Shown: positions 1-8,415, counted from the first letter of the stretch. The stretch is 64,000 nt of DNA from Burkholderia sp. MS389 (GCF_016899425.1 NZ_CP045995.1:2232001-2296000); one strand, 5' to 3'. Notes: generated by a model not told the origin, from the letters alone. Numbers and translations: made by a program.

Positions 1-659
1 CGGGTGGCCGGGTTCGCATCGACGCGCGCGACGTCGATCGCGATCGGGCCGCTCGCGGTCGGGAAGGTTTCCACGTGCCCGATGCGGCCGGTGACGGCCG
101 ACGGCAGCGCGGGCCCGGTCAGCCGGTAGCGCTGGCCGTCGAGCAGCGTCAGCTCGAAGCGCTCGCCTTCGAGCGGCCGGGGCACGTCGAAGCGCGCGAC
201 CGCGATCGCTTCCTCGCCCCACGCATAACCGCCGAACCCGAGGAGGCCGGGGTGCGCGAGGCCGGTGTTGAAACGCGACACGAAATCGCCGACCAGCGGA
301 AAGCGCTTCGGCTGCACGACGATGTAGCTGCGCAGCTCGTCGACGGCACGCGTGACGACGAGCCGCGACGCGAGAATCTGCGCTTCGGCCGCGGCGCTCG
401 ACTTGATGTCGAACAGCGACGACACGTCGCCGAGCATGCTGTTCGCGGCGGCTGGGTCGCCGCTGTCCTCGACCTGGAGCAGGATGTCGGCCTGGTATTG
501 CGGCGGGGCGAGAAATGCGTACAGCGTGCCGGCGCCGACGCAGGCGGCGGTTGCCAGCGCGATCAGCCAGCGTTGGGACACGAGCACGTCGACGACGCCG
601 GCGAGGTCGAGCTCGGCGCCGCGATCGTGCGATCGCTCGCGGGAAACAGGAGAGGTCAT
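1..659 (-). CDS. Polysaccharide biosynthesis tyrosine autokinase (Wzc/BceF type), N-terminal part
   Basis: Reading the minus strand from ATG at 659 gives about 219 residues open to the window edge. The protein begins with a short cytoplasmic segment, a membrane span near residues 30-50, then the Wzz-type periplasmic domain typical of Wzc/BceF/EpsB chain-length kinases. The second span and the kinase domain with its Walker motifs lie outside the window, so the kinase assignment rests on the Wzz part and on context. The start codon overlaps the stop of the phosphatase gene (ATGA), implying translational coupling in an EPS operon. Family role: an inner-membrane kinase cycling between phospho and dephospho states to control polymerisation and export through the Wza porin encoded two genes upstream. 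A plain Wzz protein without kinase domain cannot be excluded. Confidence 0.8.
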   Translation of the reverse strand, partial: MTSPVSRERSHDRGAELDLAGVVDVLVSQRWLIALATAACVGAGTLYAFLAPPQYQADILLQVEDSGDPAAANSMLGDVSSLFDIKSSAAAEAQILASRLVVTRAVDELRSYIVVQPKRFPLVGDFVSRFNTGLAHPGLLGFGGYAWGEEAIAVARFDVPRPLEGERFELTLLDGQRYRLTGPALPSAVTGRIGHVETFPTASGPIAIDVARVDANPAT

Positions 660-1135
660 CGATTCGGTCCGGAAAGCGGGGTGGAGGGGGAGGCGGCCGG
701 CGCGATGCGCGCGCACCACGCGTCGACACCGCGCTCGATGAGCCGCAGGCTGTGTTCGAACGACGCGCGCGGGCCGAGATACGGGTCGGGCACGTCGAAG
801 CCCTGACCGGTGCCGCCGAGGCGGAACACGCGGCCGCACAGGAACGGGTGGCGGCGCTCGAGCCAGCGCTTCTGCTCCAGGTCCATCGTCAGGATCAGGT
901 CGGCGCGTGCGGCGTGCCGTGACGACACCTGGCGCGCGCGGTGCGTGGCGAGGTCGAGGCCGCGCGCGCGCATCAGGTCGATGGCGTGCGGGTCGGCCGG
1001 CTGGCCGTCGAGCGCGCCGATCCCGGCCGACTGCACGTCGACGCCGGGCAGGCGCGCGCCGAGCAGCGCCTGCGCCATCGGGCTGCGGCAGACGTTGCCG
1101 ACGCACACGACGAGCAGCGTGGCGATGGCGCTCAT
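656..1135 (-). CDS. Low-molecular-weight protein-tyrosine phosphatase of the EPS operon
   Basis: 159 residues, normal for the LMW-PTP family (Wzb/BceD). The P-loop C11-VGNVC-R17-S is at the N terminus and the general-acid loop appears as VPDPY in the C-terminal half. Start ATG 1135 overlaps the TGA of the wza-like gene, and its own TGA overlaps the kinase ATG, so three genes are tightly coupled. A longer reading of this frame upstream of 1135 is antisense to nothing and simply overlaps the wza gene, so the short start is preferred. Known family role: dephosphorylates the cognate Wzc/BceF kinase in the cytoplasm. Function is very likely; whether the operon makes cepacian or another EPS is open. 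Confidence 0.93.
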   Translation of the reverse strand: MSAIATLLVVCVGNVCRSPMAQALLGARLPGVDVQSAGIGALDGQPADPHAIDLMRARGLDLATHRARQVSSRHAARADLILTMDLEQKRWLERRHPFLCGRVFRLGGTGQGFDVPDPYLGPRASFEHSLRLIERGVDAWCARIAPAASPSTPLSGPNR

Positions 1136-2298
1136 TTGACGGCGAGCGCCGCGGCGGCGCTGGTGCTGACGCCGGGCAGCAGCAGGCTCAGCACGCGGCT
1201 GAAGCGCACCAGGCCGTTGCCGTCGACGTAGACGATGTCCTTCGGCTGCAGCGCGAACTCGTTGGCGAGCACCATCGACACGGGGGAGCGCGCGTCGAGG
1301 TGGAACACCTGCGGATCGCTCGTCTGCGAGCCGCGGATCACGAACATCTGCGCGGCGTCGGCGGTATTGGCGTTCACGCTGCCGGCCTGCGACAGCGCGT
1401 CGGACAGCGTCAGCCGGCCGTCGCGCAGCGGTACCGCGAGCGACGGCTTGTTCACTTCGCCCATCACGTACACGCCGTAGTCGCTGCGTGCCGGCACGTG
1501 CAGCAGGTCGCCGGCGGCCAGCACGACGTCGGCGGGATTGCGGCCGTCGCGCAGCATGCGCGTCAGGTCGAGCGGATAGGACACGCCGTCGCGCACGAGC
1601 GTCATGCGGCTCTGGTCGGCGGCCGTGCCGAGCCCGCCCGCGCGGCCGAGCGCTTCGTAGAGCGTCATCGGCACGTCGTTGACGGGCTGCGCACCCGGCG
1701 TGCGGACTTCGCCGTCGATATAGACCTGCTGCGAGCGGAACGACGCAACGCGCAGCGTGACTTGCGGATTGCGATAGACGCGCGACAGCGCGGCGGCGAT
1801 GCGTGCCTGCGCGGCGTCGGCCGTGAGACCCGCGACCGGCACGCTGCCGGCGAACGGGAACGCCAGGTTGCCGTGCGAATCGACGACGAAGCCCGCGACC
1901 GGGTCGGCCGCGCGCGGCGCGTTCTGCTGCGCGGCGCCTTGCGCGGCGGCGAGTTCGGGGTGATCCCAGACGGTGATCTGCAGCACGTCGCCGGGGCCGA
2001 GGCGATAAGCGCCGGGCGCGGCCGCCAGCCGGTCGGATGGCAGGTGCTGTTGCTGCGCGGCCTGTGCGTCGAGTTGGCGAATCAGGCTGGCGTCGATCGT
2101 CGTGATCCGGAACGGAACGCTCCCGCCGGTGTTCGCGTGTCCGGCAGGCTGGCCGTCGGCGGCGGGGGGCGGTGCGCTCATCTGCATGCCGGGTGAGAAT
2201 GCACAGGCCGAGAGCGCGACGCTGACCGCTGCGGCCAGCAGCGTGCGCATGCGGTAGGGACGTGCGGATCCGGCCCGCTCGATCGTGGCGGAAGTCAT
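1132..2298 (-). CDS. Wza-like polysaccharide export outer-membrane lipoprotein
   Basis: 388 residues. A signal peptide ends in a lipobox (LSAC around residues 29-32), followed by a Pro/Ala-rich linker, a Poly_export domain near residues 95-215 (GAYRLGPGDVLQITVWDHPEL) and SLBB-type repeats to the C terminus. ATG 2298 is preceded by an AAGGA-like ribosome site. The Wza family forms the octameric outer-membrane channel for capsule or EPS working with the Wzc kinase. It sits between the priming glycosyltransferase (52-bp gap upstream) and the phosphatase (4-bp overlap). In the published cepacian cluster the order is bceB-C-D-E-F with a UDP-glucose dehydrogenase between; here that gene is absent, favouring a second, bep-like EPS cluster. 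Confidence 0.9.
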   Translation of the reverse strand: MTSATIERAGSARPYRMRTLLAAAVSVALSACAFSPGMQMSAPPPAADGQPAGHANTGGSVPFRITTIDASLIRQLDAQAAQQQHLPSDRLAAAPGAYRLGPGDVLQITVWDHPELAAAQGAAQQNAPRAADPVAGFVVDSHGNLAFPFAGSVPVAGLTADAAQARIAAALSRVYRNPQVTLRVASFRSQQVYIDGEVRTPGAQPVNDVPMTLYEALGRAGGLGTAADQSRMTLVRDGVSYPLDLTRMLRDGRNPADVVLAAGDLLHVPARSDYGVYVMGEVNKPSLAVPLRDGRLTLSDALSQAGSVNANTADAAQMFVIRGSQTSDPQVFHLDARSPVSMVLANEFALQPKDIVYVDGNGLVRFSRVLSLLLPGVSTSAAAALAVK

Positions 2299-2350
2299 CA
2301 GTCATCCTTATCGTGATGCGGCGACGCGCGGTGGCGGTGCCGCGTGCGTA

Positions 2351-3763
2351 TCAGTACGCGTTGCGGTGGGACCAGCCGCGCAGGGCGGTGGCCAGGACGA
2401 TGCGCATGTCGAGGGCGAACGACCAGTTGCGCAGGTAGTGGAGATCGGCTTCGACGCGGCGCTGCATCTTTTCCACGCGATCGGTCTCGCCGCGCAGGCC
2501 GTTGATCTGCGCCCACCCGGTGATGCCCGGCTTGACGCGGTAGCGGTGGATATAGCCGTCGACGATCTTCCGGTAGAGGTCGTCGTGCTCGAGCGCGTGC
2601 GGGCGCGGGCCGACGACCGACATCTCGCCGCGCAGCACGTTGAGGAACTGCGGCAGCTCGTCGAGGCTCGTGCGGCGCAGGAACGCGCCGACCCGTGTGA
2701 TGCGCGGATCGTCGCGCGTCGCCTGGTGCACTTCACTGCCCGTGTCGTGCAGCCGCATCGTGCGGAACTTGAAGATCGTGAACGCCTGGCCGTCCGCGCC
2801 CTTGCGTTGCTGGCGGAACAGGACGGGGCCGTGCGACGACAGCCGGACTGCTGCCGCGATCGCGAGCAGCAGCGGCGCCATGCCGACGAGGACGGTGGCC
2901 GCGAACACGCGATCGAAGATCGCCTTGTGCAGCAGCGCGCGCGACGACAGCGGCGACGCGACCAGGTTGATCGCTGGTGCACCGACGAGGTCGATCATTT
3001 CGCCGTCGAACATCGCGAGCTTGCTGACGTCCGGCATGAAGCGGATGTTGACGAGATCGTCGCGGAATGCATCGAGCACGGCCATCACGATGCGCGCCTC
3101 GCCGATCGGCAGCGCGAGCCAGACTTCGGGAATCGCGTGCGTGCGGACATGCTGTGCGAACGTATCGAGATCACGGAAGCGCGGCATGCCGCCCGGGCTC
3201 GTCGTATCGGCGCGGGCGATATCGAACATCGCCGCCGCGCGGAATCCGGCCGACGGCACACTGGCGATGCGGTCGAGCACGGCGTCGCGATGGGCGCCGG
3301 AGCCGACGATCGCGACGAGGCGATCGCTTTCCTGCGGGCTGCCGATCCGTTCGAGCGTCGTGCCGGCGACGACGCGCGACGCGACGAGCGCGATGCCGCT
3401 CGTTGCGGTCCAGAGCAGGTACCAGGGCAGCGGAATGGCGAGGGTCGGCGCGAGCGCCCGCATCACGAGCGCCGCGCCGGCCTGCGCGATCAGCCACGCG
3501 AACGCGATGAGCAGTGCGGTGCGGTGCCTGGCGGGGCGGGCCGGTGCGTGGTAGAGCCGGAGTGCGGGAAACAGCATCAGCGCGAAGGTCGCCGCGCAGG
3601 CGACGGCGGCCAGTTCGGACGAACGGTCGACGTTCGTGCCAGGCAACACGAGCGCGGCGGCCAGCGCGCCGAACGAAATCAGTGCGACGTCGGCAATGCG
3701 CGCGATCAGGCCGCCTGCGGCACGCGCTGCATGTGCGTGCCGTGGTTCGAATGAAGTATCCAT
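2351..3763 (-). CDS. Undecaprenyl-phosphate sugar-1-phosphate transferase (EPS priming glycosyltransferase)
   Basis: 470 residues from ATG 3763, chosen over an in-frame upstream start because AGGAGGG stands just before it. The N-terminal half has four or so hydrophobic spans and a Rossmann-like CoA-binding-type segment (VAIVGSG). The C-terminal third is a bacterial sugar transferase domain (PF02397): KAIFDR, FKFRTM, RRTSLDELPQ, SVVGPRP, KPGITGWAQ. This WbaP/WcaJ/BceB family places the first sugar phosphate on undecaprenyl phosphate at the inner membrane. It is the first gene of the visible EPS operon. The 580 bp upstream carry no convincing sigma-54 or sigma-70 promoter by eye. Confidence 0.93.
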   Translation of the reverse strand: MDTSFEPRHAHAARAAGGLIARIADVALISFGALAAALVLPGTNVDRSSELAAVACAATFALMLFPALRLYHAPARPARHRTALLIAFAWLIAQAGAALVMRALAPTLAIPLPWYLLWTATSGIALVASRVVAGTTLERIGSPQESDRLVAIVGSGAHRDAVLDRIASVPSAGFRAAAMFDIARADTTSPGGMPRFRDLDTFAQHVRTHAIPEVWLALPIGEARIVMAVLDAFRDDLVNIRFMPDVSKLAMFDGEMIDLVGAPAINLVASPLSSRALLHKAIFDRVFAATVLVGMAPLLLAIAAAVRLSSHGPVLFRQQRKGADGQAFTIFKFRTMRLHDTGSEVHQATRDDPRITRVGAFLRRTSLDELPQFLNVLRGEMSVVGPRPHALEHDDLYRKIVDGYIHRYRVKPGITGWAQINGLRGETDRVEKMQRRVEADLHYLRNWSFALDMRIVLATALRGWSHRNAY

Positions 3764-4342
3764 ATACCCTCCTGCTGCCGTTCTGATTGAGATGGACGCC
3801 CGTTGTCCCGATTGCGACGCGATATCGCACGCTCGGCCGGAGCGGAGCGTGACCGCTGTTTCCACTGCATGGGAAATGCATCGGGGAAGGAGGCGCTGCT
3901 GCGGTGGTGCCGGTCGGCCTGATGAGTTGCGACGGATCTTTTCGAGCTTGGCGCCATGAAGGGCGAATGCTTGCGAAACGTTGCGGCCGACTCGATGGGG
4001 TCAATTTTCAGGAAGCAGGGGCCTGATTTATATAGAACGCCTACTAAATTCCAGGGGAATGGATTAGTACGAGTACGAATCAGTGGAATTTCTGTCCGAA
4101 TGAACGAATGACGGAGTCGGACTTGACTTTAGAAAGACGTGCGATGCCGGGTCGTCGAGGTGGACGGATCGCAACAAGCGGAGCGCGGCGGGCGAAGAAG
4201 GGCGGGATTGTGGCAGCCGAAGAAATGGCGTGCGGGACGGCGGGCGCGTAGAGGGAGCCGCAGCAACGGTGAGCGGGGCGATTGCCGTGATCAACGCGCC
4301 GGCGCGCGACTCGTGGCACGCCGGCGTTTCATGTCAATCCGG
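3764..4342. other. Intergenic region upstream of the EPS operon
   Basis: No convincing gene on either strand. The stretch holds the presumed promoter and leader of the EPS operon and is AT-richer around 4010-4130 (TATATAGAA, TAAATTCC) than its surroundings. A TGGCAC-N5-TTGCW-like sigma-54 element, as reported for c-di-GMP-controlled EPS clusters in Burkholderia, was looked for on the minus strand and not found in a good form. Confidence 0.5.
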
Positions 4343-4456
4343 TCACCCGTTCCGGAAAATCTCGCTATACGCGCTCAACGCCGGCACGCCGCCGAGATGC
4401 GCATACAGCACCTTCGACCCCGGCTCGAATTCGCCGAGCCGGACCTTGTCGCGACA
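4343..4456 (-). pseudogene. acdS: ACC deaminase (acdS) C-terminal relic
   Basis: The minus strand encodes an uninterrupted C-terminal stretch, [19 protein letters not shown] followed by [14 protein letters not shown] and a stop at 4343. This matches the conserved end of 1-aminocyclopropane-1-carboxylate deaminase (typical end: [31 protein letters not shown]). Nothing recognisable as the preceding ~300 residues, including the PLP lysine, lies upstream; homology fades near 4456. This is therefore a 3' remnant. It lies on the same strand as and downstream of the 2-oxobutyrate-type dehydrogenase gene mdeB; ACC deaminase releases 2-oxobutyrate plus ammonia. D-cysteine desulfhydrase is the nearest alternative family, but the IFRNG ending favours AcdS. 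Confidence 0.75.
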
Positions 4457-4691
4457 GGTGCGCTCGTTCATGGTACTCAAGGAGATTCTTTCGACGCATG
4501 CGCTGCCGGTGTAGCGCATCGTGATGCGGCTGACCGCGCATGCTGTGTTGGCGGCGTGCGGGCAAAACGAAGTGAGCGCGATCGGCACACGGAGTCACAC
4601 CTGTTGCGCCGCACGACCACGGCCAACCTCCACGCGTTCGAACACGGCGGTAAAGGCATAGCCTCGCTCGTCGCCGTGACAAGTCGACGCG

Positions 4692-4862
4692 CTACCGCTT
4701 GCGCCGTGTCGGGTCGATGCCGTTTTGTTCGAGTAGCTTTCGCAGTCTTGTGTTATTGCCCCACAGCGTAGCGAAGGCTATCAACATCACGAGTTTTGTG
4801 GTCGCACCAAGCAATTCCGAGACCGTCGCATCCGGACCTAGCGTCTTTAGCGCGCCCATCAT
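4692..4862 (-). CDS. Possible small membrane protein, unrecognised
   Basis: A 56-codon minus-strand reading frame starts with two ATG codons at 4862 and 4859 and ends TAG at 4692. The product has a single hydrophobic stretch (LVMLIAFATLWG) and a basic C terminus (DPTRRKR). It lies between the acdS relic and the transposase relic. Codon use is less GC3-biased than that of neighbouring genes. I do not recognise it, and it may be chance or part of decayed mobile DNA. Confidence 0.25.
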   Translation of the reverse strand: MMGALKTLGPDATVSELLGATTKLVMLIAFATLWGNNTRLRKLLEQNGIDPTRRKR

Positions 4863-4884
4863 CTCAAATTGTGTGCTCGTGTTC

Positions 4885-4990
4885 CGCGACTATCTTGCGG
4901 GAAATGTGTCGAGTGGAGACTCGACGAAAATTCTTGAGACGGTTGAAAAAGCGCTCGACAACATTGCGTGTGCGCTCAGCGTTGCCACGG
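4885..4990 (-). pseudogene. IS5-family transposase C-terminal relic
   Basis: On the minus strand, in a frame different from mdeB, the sequence reads RGNAERTRNVVERFFNRLKN then FRRVSTR. This is the characteristic DDE-region signature of IS5/IS427-type transposases (RNVVERxFxRLKxFRxxATRY). Homology breaks down after ISRKI and the frame stops at 4864. The upstream edge overlaps the last codons of mdeB, so the terminal ~10 residues of MdeB may be read from transposon DNA. No intact transposase or inverted repeats remain. Confidence 0.65.
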
Positions 4991-7723
4991 CGCTCCGCCG
5001 GGCTGCCGCACCGTTTTTCCGAGCCGTTCGCGCGCCGTGTGCAGCATTGCCTCATCGAGTTCACCGTCATCCGCCAGCGCCTTCAACGCGGCGAGCACGA
5101 TGCTCGCTCGATCGACTTCGAAGAACGCGCGCAGCGCCTCGCGCGTATCGCTGCGGCCGAACCCGTCGGTGCCGAGCGTCACGTAGCGGCGCGGCACGTA
5201 TGCACGGATCAGCTCGGGCACCGCGCGCACGTAGTCGGTCGCCGCGATCACGGGGCCTTGCGTCGCGGCAAGCTGCTGCGTGACATAAGGCTCGGCCGCC
5301 GTGTCGCCGAGTCGCGACAGCCGTTCGGCTTCCATTCCGTCGCGTTGCAGTTCGCTGAAACTCGTGACGCTCCACACGGCGGCATCGATACCCCAGTCGT
5401 CCTTCAGCATCCGCTGCGCGGCGAGCACTTCGCCGAGGATCGCGCCCGCGCCGAGCAACTGCACGTGCGCCGTTGCGTTCGAACCGGACGGCAGCCGGTG
5501 CATGCCCTTCAGGATGCCTGCGCGTCGCGTGGCCGGATCGTCGTCGGGCATCGACGGCTGCGCGTAGTTCTCGTTCATCACCGTCACGTAATAGAACACG
5601 TCGCGCTGTTGCTCGACCATCTCGCGCATGCCGGCATCGACGATCGTCGCGACTTCGTACGCGAACGCCGGATCGTACGCGCGGCAGTTCGGGATCGTGG
5701 ACGCCGCAAGATGGCTGCTGCCGTCCTGGTGCTGCAGCCCCTCGCCGCCGAGCGTCGTGCGGCCCGATGTCGCGCCGACGAGGAAGCCGCGCGAGCGCTG
5801 GTCGGCGGCGGCCCAGATCAGGTCGCCGATGCGCTGGAACCCGAACATCGAGTAGTAGATGTAGAACGGCAGCATCGGCAGGTCGTGCACGCTGTACGCG
5901 GTCGCCGCGGCGATCCACGACGACACCGCGCCGGCCTCCGAGATGCCTTCCTCGAGGATCTGCCCGCGCGTGTCCTCGCGGTAGTAGAGCATCGAGCCGA
6001 GATCCTCCGGTTCGTAGCGCTGCCCGAGCGGCGAGTAGATGCCGACCTGCCGGAACAGGTTCGCCATGCCGAACGTGCGCGCTTCGTCCGCGACGATCGG
6101 CACGACGCGCGGGCCAAGCGCCGGATCCTTCAGCAGCGCGGCCAGCATGCGCACGAGCGCCATCGTCGTCGACATCTCGCGGCCCGCCGCATCCAGCGCG
6201 AACGCACCCCAGGCCGGTGTCGGCGGGACGGTGAGCCCCTCCGACGCCACCATCCGCCTTCTGGGCAGATAGCCGCCCAGGGCAGCCCGGCGAGCGTGCA
6301 GGTAGCGCATCTCGGGGCTGTCTTCGGCGGGTTTGTAGAACGTGAGCTGCTCGACGTCGAGATCCGACAGCGGCAGCCGGAAGCGGTCGCGGAACGCCTT
6401 CAGGTCGTCGACGTCGAGCTTCTTCTGCTGGTGGGTCGTCATCCGGCCCTGGCCGGCCGTGCCCATTCCGTAGCCCTTCATCGTTTTCGCGAGGATCACG
6501 GTCGGCTGGCCGCGATGCGCGAGTGCGCGCGCATACGCGGCGTGCAGCTTGCGTGCATCGTGGCCGCCGCGGCGCAGGCGATCGATTTCCGCGTCGGTGA
6601 GCTGCGCGGCGAGGGCGTCGAGCGCCGGGTCGCGGCTGAAGAAGCGCGCGCGGTTGTACGCGCCGTCGTTCGCGGAGAAGGTCTGGAACTGGCCGTCGAC
6701 GGTGTCGGCGAACGCGCGGGCGAGCGCGCCCGCATGGTCGCGCGCGAACAGCGGATCCCAGTCGGATCCCCACAACACCTTGATCACGTTCCAGCCGGCA
6801 CCGGCGAACAGCGCCTCGAGCTCGTCGATCACGCGGCCGTTGCCACGCACCGGGCCGTCGAGCCGCTGCAGGTTGCAGTTGATCACGAACACGAGGTTGT
6901 CGAGCCCCTCGCGCGCGGCGAGCGACAGCGCGCCGAGCGATTCGGGCTCGTCCATCTCGCCGTCGCCGAAGAAGCCCCACACCGTGCGCGCGGCCGTGTT
7001 CGCGAGGCCGCGATGCTGCAGGTAGCGCATGAAGCGCGCCTGGTAGATCGCGTTGATCGGGCCGATGCCCATCGAGCCGGTCGGGAACTGCCAGAAGTCG
7101 GGCATCAGCCACGGGTGCGGATACGAGCACAGGCCGGGCCCGGCGATCTCGCGGCGGTAGTGCTTCAGGTGCGCGTCGTCGAGGAAGCCTTCGAGATACG
7201 CGCGCGCATAGACGCCCGGCGACGAATGCGGCTGGAAGTAGACGAGGTCGCCGCCCGTGCCGCGTTCACCGTGTTCACCCTGTTCGCTGCTGCCGTCGGC
7301 CGCTGCCGCGCGGAAGAAATGGTTGAAGCCGACTTCGAACAGGTCGGATGCCGACGCGTAGCTCGCGATGTGGCCGCCGAGCTCGCCGTACGCGCGGTTC
7401 GCACGCACGACCATCGCGAGCGCGTTCCAGCGCAGCGCGGCGGACAGCCGCTCTTCGAGCTCGGCATCGCCCGGGTAGGGCGGCTGGTCGTGTGCGGCGA
7501 TCGTGTTCAGGTACGGCGTGACGGGCCCGCGCGCCGCCGCCAGGCCGCTCGCGTGCGCATGGGCGGCGAGCCGGTCGAGCAGGAACTGCGCGCGGTCCTT
7601 GCCGACGTGCGCGAGAACCGCGTCGAGCGCTTCGAGCCATTCGGCGGTTTCTTCCGGGTCGGCGTCGGCGTGCGCGAGGTTCGCGCGCCGCGTGGCGTCG
7701 AGTCCGTTCGACAGGTCCGTCAT
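4976..7723 (-). CDS. mdeB: Homodimeric 2-oxo acid dehydrogenase E1 component (MdeB/AceE type)
   Basis: 915 residues, close to the ~890 of homodimeric E1 subunits. The start ATG 7723 has GGGAGA upstream. The TPP-binding motif is GDGEMDEPES at residues 253-262 with the NCN end at 282-284. Further E1 hallmarks are HSSPGVYARAYLEG, AKTMKGYGMG and TLGGEGLQHQDGSSH. Reaction: thiamine-diphosphate-dependent decarboxylation of a 2-oxo acid and acetyl or propionyl transfer to E2 lipoyl. In Pseudomonas, mdeB next to an Lrp-type mdeR encodes a 2-oxobutyrate dehydrogenase E1, and the divergent Lrp gene here favours that over central pyruvate dehydrogenase. No E2/E3 genes are adjacent. The extreme C terminus (about PGGAPWQR) seems to be read out of transposase DNA. 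Confidence 0.9.
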   Translation of the reverse strand: MTDLSNGLDATRRANLAHADADPEETAEWLEALDAVLAHVGKDRAQFLLDRLAAHAHASGLAAARGPVTPYLNTIAAHDQPPYPGDAELEERLSAALRWNALAMVVRANRAYGELGGHIASYASASDLFEVGFNHFFRAAAADGSSEQGEHGERGTGGDLVYFQPHSSPGVYARAYLEGFLDDAHLKHYRREIAGPGLCSYPHPWLMPDFWQFPTGSMGIGPINAIYQARFMRYLQHRGLANTAARTVWGFFGDGEMDEPESLGALSLAAREGLDNLVFVINCNLQRLDGPVRGNGRVIDELEALFAGAGWNVIKVLWGSDWDPLFARDHAGALARAFADTVDGQFQTFSANDGAYNRARFFSRDPALDALAAQLTDAEIDRLRRGGHDARKLHAAYARALAHRGQPTVILAKTMKGYGMGTAGQGRMTTHQQKKLDVDDLKAFRDRFRLPLSDLDVEQLTFYKPAEDSPEMRYLHARRAALGGYLPRRRMVASEGLTVPPTPAWGAFALDAAGREMSTTMALVRMLAALLKDPALGPRVVPIVADEARTFGMANLFRQVGIYSPLGQRYEPEDLGSMLYYREDTRGQILEEGISEAGAVSSWIAAATAYSVHDLPMLPFYIYYSMFGFQRIGDLIWAAADQRSRGFLVGATSGRTTLGGEGLQHQDGSSHLAASTIPNCRAYDPAFAYEVATIVDAGMREMVEQQRDVFYYVTVMNENYAQPSMPDDDPATRRAGILKGMHRLPSGSNATAHVQLLGAGAILGEVLAAQRMLKDDWGIDAAVWSVTSFSELQRDGMEAERLSRLGDTAAEPYVTQQLAATQGPVIAATDYVRAVPELIRAYVPRRYVTLGTDGFGRSDTREALRAFFEVDRASIVLAALKALADDGELDEAMLHTARERLGKTVRQPGGAPWQR

Positions 7724-7846
7724 CGCAGGTCTCCCGCGCACCGGTTCGAAGCGGTGCGCAATCAGTGGCAATCGGTCGGATCATGCTACCCGCCGATCTG
7801 CAAAATATGCGTCTGATTTCATTGGGATTTCTCGTGCGGATAGTGT

Positions 7847-7882
7847 AAATATTCCGGTTATGGCCACTCTTCCGGAATATTT
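7847..7882. promoter_or_regulatory. Perfect 11-bp inverted repeat between mdeB and lrp-type gene
   Basis: AAATATTCCGG (7847-7857) and its exact reverse complement CCGGAATATTT (7872-7882) are separated by 14 bp and end five bases before the ATG of the Lrp-type gene. It lies in the 164-bp divergent promoter region. Lrp/AsnC regulators commonly bind such AT-flanked palindromes and autoregulate, so this is a strong operator candidate. It could also form an RNA hairpin over the ribosome-binding region, since no Shine-Dalgarno sequence is otherwise visible. Confidence 0.7.
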
Positions 7883-7887
7883 CGACC

Positions 7888-8415
7888 ATGAGCGCAAACC
7901 CGCGGCGGCTCGACCGCATCGACATCGGCATCCTGAACCAGCTTCAGCAGAACGCGCGGATCACGAACGCGGAACTCGCGCGCGCGGTGAACCTGTCGGC
8001 CACGCCCTGCTTCAACCGCGTGCGCGCGCTGGAGAAGCTCGGGCTGTTCCGGCAGCAGGTCACGCTGCTCGACCCGGAGCCGCTCGGGCTGCGGATCAAC
8101 GTGTTCATCCAGGTCAGCCTCGAGAAGCAGGTCGAGGATGCGCTGCAGCGCTTCGAGGAAGCGATCTCGCAGCGGCCCGAGGTGATGGAGTGCTACCTGA
8201 TGTCGGGCGACGCCGATTACCTGCTGCGTGTCGTGATGCCCGACATGCGCACGCTCGAGCGCTTCATCATCGAGCGGCTGACGACGATTCCCGGCGTGTC
8301 GAACATCCGGTCGAGCTTCGCGCTGAAGCAGGTGCGCTACAAGACCGCGCTGCCGCTGCCGGCGGCGGGGCTGACGCTGGTCGATCCGGACGAGTCGGCG
8401 TCCGACTGGAGCTGA
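7888..8415 (+). CDS. Lrp/AsnC family transcriptional regulator (MdeR/AcdR-like)
   Basis: 175 residues. The N-terminal AsnC-type helix-turn-helix spans about residues 8-60 ([34 protein letters not shown]). The RAM/AsnC ligand-binding domain follows at about 75-155 ([20 protein letters not shown]). Divergent from mdeB, so it probably controls that gene and itself via the palindrome at 7847-7882. In Burkholderia, Lrp-type AcdR regulates acdS; in Pseudomonas, MdeR regulates mdeAB. Both precedents fit, because an acdS relic sits beyond mdeB. The ATG at 7888 lacks a clear Shine-Dalgarno sequence. Confidence 0.92.
   Translation: MSANPRRLDRIDIGILNQLQQNARITNAELARAVNLSATPCFNRVRALEKLGLFRQQVTLLDPEPLGLRINVFIQVSLEKQVEDALQRFEEAISQRPEVMECYLMSGDADYLLRVVMPDMRTLERFIIERLTTIPGVSNIRSSFALKQVRYKTALPLPAAGLTLVDPDESASDWS

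Noticed and set aside
3764-4342. Sigma-54 promoter upstream of the EPS operon
   Set aside because: Best candidates (for example TGGCGC near 3950 on the minus strand) lack the matching TTGCW at the right spacing.
4457-4690. Additional acdS or other gene fragments between the two relics
   Set aside because: Six-frame inspection showed short pieces such as FERVEVGRGRAAQQ but no alignment I could defend.
4796-7816. A ~1000-codon open frame on the plus strand opposite mdeB
   Set aside because: It is Arg/His/Ala-rich with no domain or ribosome site, and arises from the GC-skewed codon use of mdeB on the other strand.
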